64,000 nt of DNA from a bacterium (GTDB lineage Bacteria; Elusimicrobiota; Elusimicrobia; UBA1565; UBA9628): assembly GCA_021782205.1 (NCBI GenBank), contig JAJXVH010000004.1, forward strand, positions 1 to 64,000, written 5' to 3'. A model generated the notes under the pieces. It was not told the origin of the DNA and did not search any database. It was given only the letters and a program-made list of their open reading frames with translations. A program made the position numbers and the translations under genes. Numbering within the stretch: position 1 is the first letter of the stretch; the number at the start of each line of letters is the position of its first letter. This document shows, one piece after another, positions 60,307 to 64,000 of this stretch.

Positions 60307-62091
60307 ATGAAGCTGGTCATCGTCGAGTCGCCCAACAAGGTCGGCAAGATCAAGGGATTTCTGGGTCCCGACCACCGCGTGGCCGCGTCGTTCGGCCACG
60401 TGCGCGACCTGCCGTCGACCGGGGATCTAGCGGTGAAATTCGAGGGCGGCAAGATCATTCCCGCCTACGTGCCCATCGAGCGCTCGGCGCGGCACATCAA
60501 GGAATTGCGCGAGCTGGCCCAGAAGGCCGACGAGGTCCTGCTGGCCACCGATCCGGACCGCGAGGGGGAGGCGATCGCCTGGCACGTCAGCCGCCTGCTG
60601 GGCGAGCGCAAATACTCCCGCGTGGTGTTCCGCTCCATCACCAAAGCCGAGGTGCAGAAGGCGATGGCGAGCGCGCGCCCGCTTGACCAGAATCTGGTCG
60701 ACGCCCAACAGGCGCGGCGCGTCCTGGACCGCGTGGTGGGCTGGGTGGTCAGTCCGACCTTGCGCCAGGTCTCCAAGGACGCGCGTTCCGCGGGCCGCGT
60801 GCAGTCGGTGGCCGTGCGGCTGGTGGCCGAGCGCGAGAAGGAGATCGGCAAGCACAGCGTCGTGGACTATTTCATTCTCTCCGCGAAGCTGGAAAAGCAC
60901 GGCGCGCCGCCTCCGTTTTCAGCGAAGCTGATCACCTGGAAAAATCATCCGCTGGGCCAGCGCCTGCGCGACCCCGCCTTGGCGGAGAAGACCGTCGCTT
61001 GGGCAAAGACCGTGCCGTGGCAGGTCCTGTCCTGCGACCGGCGCGACTCCGCGCGCCACGCGCCGCCGCCGTTCACCACCGCGACGGTCCAGCAGGCGGC
61101 GTCCGTGAAATTGGGGCTCAATCCCGACGCGACGATGAAGCTCCTGCAAAGCCTCTTTGAAGACGGGCGGATCACCTATCACCGCACGGACTCCGTGGCG
61201 CTCTCCCCCGAGGCGCTGGCCGACGCGCGCCAAGTCATCCAGAAGGAATTCCCGCCGGAATACCTTCCCAAGGCGCCCGTCATCCACGCCACCAAGTCCG
61301 CCAACGCCCAGGAAGCGCACGAGGCCATCCGTCCCACGCATCCGCAATCCGGCGCCGACGCGCTGAGCGGCGAGGGCGGCCGGCTGTATCGCCTGATCTG
61401 GCAGCGCTTCATCTCCTGCCAGATGGCGGCGGGCCGCGACCAGATCACCACCATCGACGTGGCCTGCGCGCCGGGGGCGTGGAAGGACGAAAAGGAAGGA
61501 CCGGTGCCCATGGGGATCTTCCAGGCCAAAGGCAAGGTCGTGCTGTTCGACGGCTGGCGCCGTCTGGCGGGCGGCGACGCCACCGAGGAAGCCAGAAAAA
61601 AGAGCGACAAGGACGCCGAGGGCGACGACGATGCGGACGCCGAATTGCCGCTGCTTGAGCCGGGAGACGCGCTGACCTTGCTGGACATCGCCGCGCTCAA
61701 GCGCGCCACCAAGCCGCCGCCGCGCTACACCCAGGCGTCCTTGATCAAGAAGCTGGAGGCCGAGGGCATCGGGCGGCCGTCCACGTATGCCGCGATCATG
61801 CGCGTCATTCTAGAGCGCGGCTACGTCAAGGAGGACAAGCGCAAGCTTGCCGCCACCGCGCTGGGCCTGTCCGCCGTCGATTTCCTGATCCGGCACTACT
61901 CCGGCAACTTCATCGATCTGGACTACACCGCCCGCCTGGAGAGCGACCTGGACAGGATCGCGCGCGGCGAGGCATCGTGGGAAAAAATCGTCACGGACGC
62001 GAGCTTCGCCGTCATTCAATTGGCCCGCGGCGCGGGGCTGTGGTACGATCCGCTGGCGCCGCGTCCGCCGCGGCCGGCGAAGCCGGGTTAA
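60307..62091 (+). CDS. topA: DNA topoisomerase I without C-terminal zinc fingers
   Basis: A 594-residue type IA topoisomerase that relaxes negative supercoils by cutting one strand. The TOPRIM domain is at the N-terminus (LVIVESPNKVGKIKGFL, then ATDPDREGEAIAWH). The active-site Tyr lies in GRITYHRTDSVAL near residue 295. EAHEAIRPTHP and the C-terminal LIKKLEAEGIGRPSTYAAIM motif are present. E. coli TopA continues with zinc ribbons, which are absent here. The protein ends after ARGAGLWYDPLAPRPPR. The sequence after the Tyr reads HRTDS where E. coli has MRTDS. The stop overlaps the convergent PorV-like stop. Confidence 0.93.
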   Translation: MKLVIVESPNKVGKIKGFLGPDHRVAASFGHVRDLPSTGDLAVKFEGGKIIPAYVPIERSARHIKELRELAQKADEVLLATDPDREGEAIAWHVSRLLGERKYSRVVFRSITKAEVQKAMASARPLDQNLVDAQQARRVLDRVVGWVVSPTLRQVSKDARSAGRVQSVAVRLVAEREKEIGKHSVVDYFILSAKLEKHGAPPPFSAKLITWKNHPLGQRLRDPALAEKTVAWAKTVPWQVLSCDRRDSARHAPPPFTTATVQQAASVKLGLNPDATMKLLQSLFEDGRITYHRTDSVALSPEALADARQVIQKEFPPEYLPKAPVIHATKSANAQEAHEAIRPTHPQSGADALSGEGGRLYRLIWQRFISCQMAAGRDQITTIDVACAPGAWKDEKEGPVPMGIFQAKGKVVLFDGWRRLAGGDATEEARKKSDKDAEGDDDADAELPLLEPGDALTLLDIAALKRATKPPPRYTQASLIKKLEAEGIGRPSTYAAIMRVILERGYVKEDKRKLAATALGLSAVDFLIRHYSGNFIDLDYTARLESDLDRIARGEASWEKIVTDASFAVIQLARGAGLWYDPLAPRPPRPAKPG

Positions 62092-63050
62092 AAGGAGTAA
62101 GTCAGCGACAGGTAGTTCGACATGCCCAGCACGCCCAGCGGGGCGAAGGCGTAGTCGAAGCCGATGCTGCTGAATTTCGCGCCCAGGCCCAGGCTGAGGC
62201 CGTCGAAGGAGCCCGCCTGGCCGATGGAGCGCGAGTTGAAGCCCGCGCGCATGGCGAACGTGCCGCCGTCGAAATCCACGCGGTATTCGGTGCCCAGCGC
62301 GGCGTAGGGCTGATTATTGACGGGCTCGTTGACGTCCAAGGCCAGCAGCCAGGAGTCGGTCAAGTCGACGGCCGTGCCCAAGCGCAGGTTCTGCGGCAGA
62401 GGGTCGGAGGCGGCCTGGAACTTGAGCTGGCCGCCCAGGTTCTGCGCGCCGTAGGACAGGCGCACGTCGCGGTCGAAGAGCTGGAACGGCGCGCTGACGA
62501 AGCCCAGGTCGAGGGCGAACGTGTCGGCGGTTTTCGTGATGGTGGACTGGACGTATTTGACGCTGGCGCCGAAGCTGGCGCCGTCGAAGATGCCCAGGTC
62601 CTCGTTGTGCACCATGTAGCCGTAGCCGAAGGTGGCGGCCAGGTCGTTGGGGTGGAAGGTGCTGCCGGTGGACGCGCCGGTGGCGTCGGTCTGGTCGATG
62701 CCGGGCTGGGTCAGGTATTGGATGGCTCCGCCCACGCCGCCCCACTTGCCGATGGACTGGCCGTAGCCTAGATACTCGTAGTTGATGCCCGCGGGCAAGG
62801 TCTCGGCCATGAAGGAGGCGGAGCGGCCGTGGACGCGCGCCAAGCCCGCGGGGTTCCAGTAGATCGAGTCGGCGTCGTCGACGACCGCGCCGTAGGCGCC
62901 GCCCATGCCCTCGGCGCGCGCTCCCGCGCCCAGCTCCAGGAATTGCGCGCCCGTGGTGCCCACGTCGAGCGTCTGGAAGCCCGCGCGGGCGGGTGCGACC
63001 GCCAGCAGCAGGGCCGCCGCGGCGGCCGTCAGGGACTTCGCGCGCCTCAT
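62088..63050 (-). CDS. PorV/PorQ-type outer-membrane barrel protein
   Basis: A 320-residue protein with a signal peptide (LTAAAAALLLAVAPARAGF). The start of the mature part, GTTGAQFLELGAGARAEGMGGAYGAVVDDADSIYWNPAGLA, is the PorV/FadL-like hallmark. Strands continue to NYLSLTYSF at the very end, with aromatic C-terminal Phe. PorV shuttles type IX secretion cargo in Bacteroidota; in other diderms such proteins are of unclear role. The upstream gene encodes a surface protein with a FlgD-like C-terminus, 4 bases apart, so barrel and cargo may work together. Confidence 0.88.
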   Translation of the reverse strand: MRRAKSLTAAAAALLLAVAPARAGFQTLDVGTTGAQFLELGAGARAEGMGGAYGAVVDDADSIYWNPAGLARVHGRSASFMAETLPAGINYEYLGYGQSIGKWGGVGGAIQYLTQPGIDQTDATGASTGSTFHPNDLAATFGYGYMVHNEDLGIFDGASFGASVKYVQSTITKTADTFALDLGFVSAPFQLFDRDVRLSYGAQNLGGQLKFQAASDPLPQNLRLGTAVDLTDSWLLALDVNEPVNNQPYAALGTEYRVDFDGGTFAMRAGFNSRSIGQAGSFDGLSLGLGAKFSSIGFDYAFAPLGVLGMSNYLSLTYSF

Positions 63051-63054
63051 CGGT

Positions 63055-64000
63055 TCATCGCTCGACGGCCACGCGCATGAGTTTCTTGATGCCGGCGCCC
63101 TGGATCACGGCCAGGTAGACGCCGCTGGCCACGTAGCTGCCCGCGGCGTTGCGTCCGTCCCAGCCCGCGTTGCCGGAACCGTCGGCGGCGATGTCGGCGA
63201 CCTTCTCGCCGATGTAGGTGAAGATGCGCACGCGCGTGCCCGGCGGCAGGTTGCGGAAAGTCATCAGTTGGCCGGGATTGACGACGGGACGCAGGGGGTT
63301 GGGTCCCACGGTGATGCCGGAGATGCCCGCCGGCGGTGCCGCGCCGAAGACCTGGTAATAGCCCAAGGTCTGCGCGACGACGACCAAGGTGTTGTTGGGC
63401 CCGCGCGAGGACGCCAGCGGCGTCCAGCCGTGCGCGGGATCATCGTAGTCGATCGTCAGGGAGGCGGGATCGACGCTGCCGATCTGCGCGGGCAGATAGG
63501 ACGCCGACACGGTCAGCGAGGCGGTGGGGTAGACGACCGCGCCGTTGGCGGGGTTGACCGCGGTGACCTGGAACAAGATCGGTTGGCCGCCGCTGCCGGG
63601 AATGGACACGGCGTCGGCGGGCATGCCGGGCGGCGGGGTGATCTGAGACTCGACGGCGGAGGAGACGAGGATGTTCACGTTCGATGAGAACGTTCCCGAG
63701 GCGAAGCTTACGCCGATCACCGACGCGGGCAGGACGAAGGTCAGCGCGCCCTGGGCTTCGGCGGGCACGGTGACGATGCTGATAGGAAACGAGGTCGAGG
63801 GGACGACGTTGTAGAGGGTCTTGTCGAAGTCCGAGAGGATTCCGGCGGCGTTGACCGCCTGGACCGTGAAGTAGAGGGTCGCGCCGCCGGAGAGGTTCGG
63901 CAGTATTGCCGTCGTCGCCTGCGTGGAGACGGTGATCGTGGAGGTCAGATGGGTCCACCACTCGATGTTGTAGGTCGTGCCCGGCGGATTGTTGTTGGCG
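63055..64000 (-). CDS. Surface protein with FN3 and FlgD-like C-terminal domain (partial)
   Basis: The frame is open to the end of the window, so the N-terminus lies outside. The ORF-track start at 63768 is an internal GTG. The first visible part, ATTAILPNLSGGATLYFTVQAVNAAG, is fibronectin type III-like. A linker of beta domains follows. The last 85 residues have VGPNPLRPVVNPGQLMTFRNLPPGTRVRIFTYIGEKV and GVYLAVIQGAGIKKLMRVAV, the pattern of FlgD-type Ig-like or type IX sorting domains. The protein is probably exported and anchored. It is followed by the PorV-like gene. Confidence 0.85.
   Translation of the reverse strand, partial: ANNNPPGTTYNIEWWTHLTSTITVSTQATTAILPNLSGGATLYFTVQAVNAAGILSDFDKTLYNVVPSTSFPISIVTVPAEAQGALTFVLPASVIGVSFASGTFSSNVNILVSSAVESQITPPPGMPADAVSIPGSGGQPILFQVTAVNPANGAVVYPTASLTVSASYLPAQIGSVDPASLTIDYDDPAHGWTPLASSRGPNNTLVVVAQTLGYYQVFGAAPPAGISGITVGPNPLRPVVNPGQLMTFRNLPPGTRVRIFTYIGEKVADIAADGSGNAGWDGRNAAGSYVASGVYLAVIQGAGIKKLMRVAVER

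Overview
The window is GC-rich, densely packed bacterial chromosome with mostly vertical, housekeeping-style content. It shows no CRISPR array, insertion sequence or prophage. Outer-membrane features point to a diderm: an LpxH-like phosphoesterase, a PorV/PorQ-type barrel next to a protein with a FlgD-like C-terminal domain, and several lipoboxes. The PorV plus FlgD-like pair, the SPFH/zinc-ribbon protein and the Bacteroidota-like arginine genes would fit Elusimicrobiota or a neighbouring FCB-type lineage. That placement is inference and no marker gene here proves it.

Layout. 0-9 kb: the tail of a LuxE-like acyl-protein synthetase, a shortened ORF6N gene, ahcY, tRNA-Gln, a P3A-type proton ATPase, an NmrA-like reductase and an S1-domain protein. 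9-14.5 kb: two tandem aldo/keto reductases and a zinc alcohol dehydrogenase on the minus strand, divergent from a YqhC-like AraC regulator, then an FMN reductase and a beta-carbonic-anhydrase-like protein. 14.5-17.1 kb: a DCC/lipase-maturation-factor fusion divergent from a small membrane protein. 17.1-26.4 kb: a nine-gene arginine operon (argR, argG, unknown P-loop gene, argC, argD, acylornithine carbamoyltransferase, argB, M20 deacylase, argH). Seven of its eight junctions are 4-base stop/start overlaps and one is directly abutting. 26.5-30.4 kb: a coupled SNF2 helicase and SWIM protein. 30.4-36.8 kb: isochorismatase-like protein, MarR, MFS exporter, secreted trypsin-like protease, cytochrome c lipoprotein, alcohol dehydrogenase, a decayed peroxiredoxin-like gene and tRNA-Asp. 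36.9-40.7 kb: a cold-shock gene, a MurU-like nucleotidyltransferase coupled to an AmgK-like kinase fused to a RapZ-C domain, and a histidine kinase. 40.9-50.4 kb: TauE/SafE, M13 peptidase, LpxH-like phosphoesterase, GT28-like glycosyltransferase, SPFH protein, methyltransferase, AsmA-like protein and GlgC. 50.6-64 kb: hybrid kinase, five-zinc-ribbon protein, GDT1-like transporter, Sel1 protein, CsgG-like lipoprotein, tryptophanase, two envelope proteins, short topoisomerase I, PorV-like barrel and a truncated FN3/FlgD-like surface protein.

How genes work together. The arginine operon encodes acylated intermediates up to acylcitrulline, then deacylation and ArgG/ArgH, under an ArgR whose perfect palindromic operator overlaps its own start codon. 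No N-acetylglutamate synthase is visible, and an unrecognised P-loop protein sits inside the operon. The AmgK-like/MurU-like pair suggests peptidoglycan amino-sugar recycling. The AraC/ADH/AKR set looks like an aldehyde-detoxification regulon.

The most general signal is in promoter geometry. At least eight genes have a -35/-10 pair placed so that transcription would begin at, or within a few bases of, the start codon, with no Shine-Dalgarno sequence. Several more have only a well-placed -10. This predicts widespread leaderless mRNAs alongside ordinary Shine-Dalgarno-led genes.
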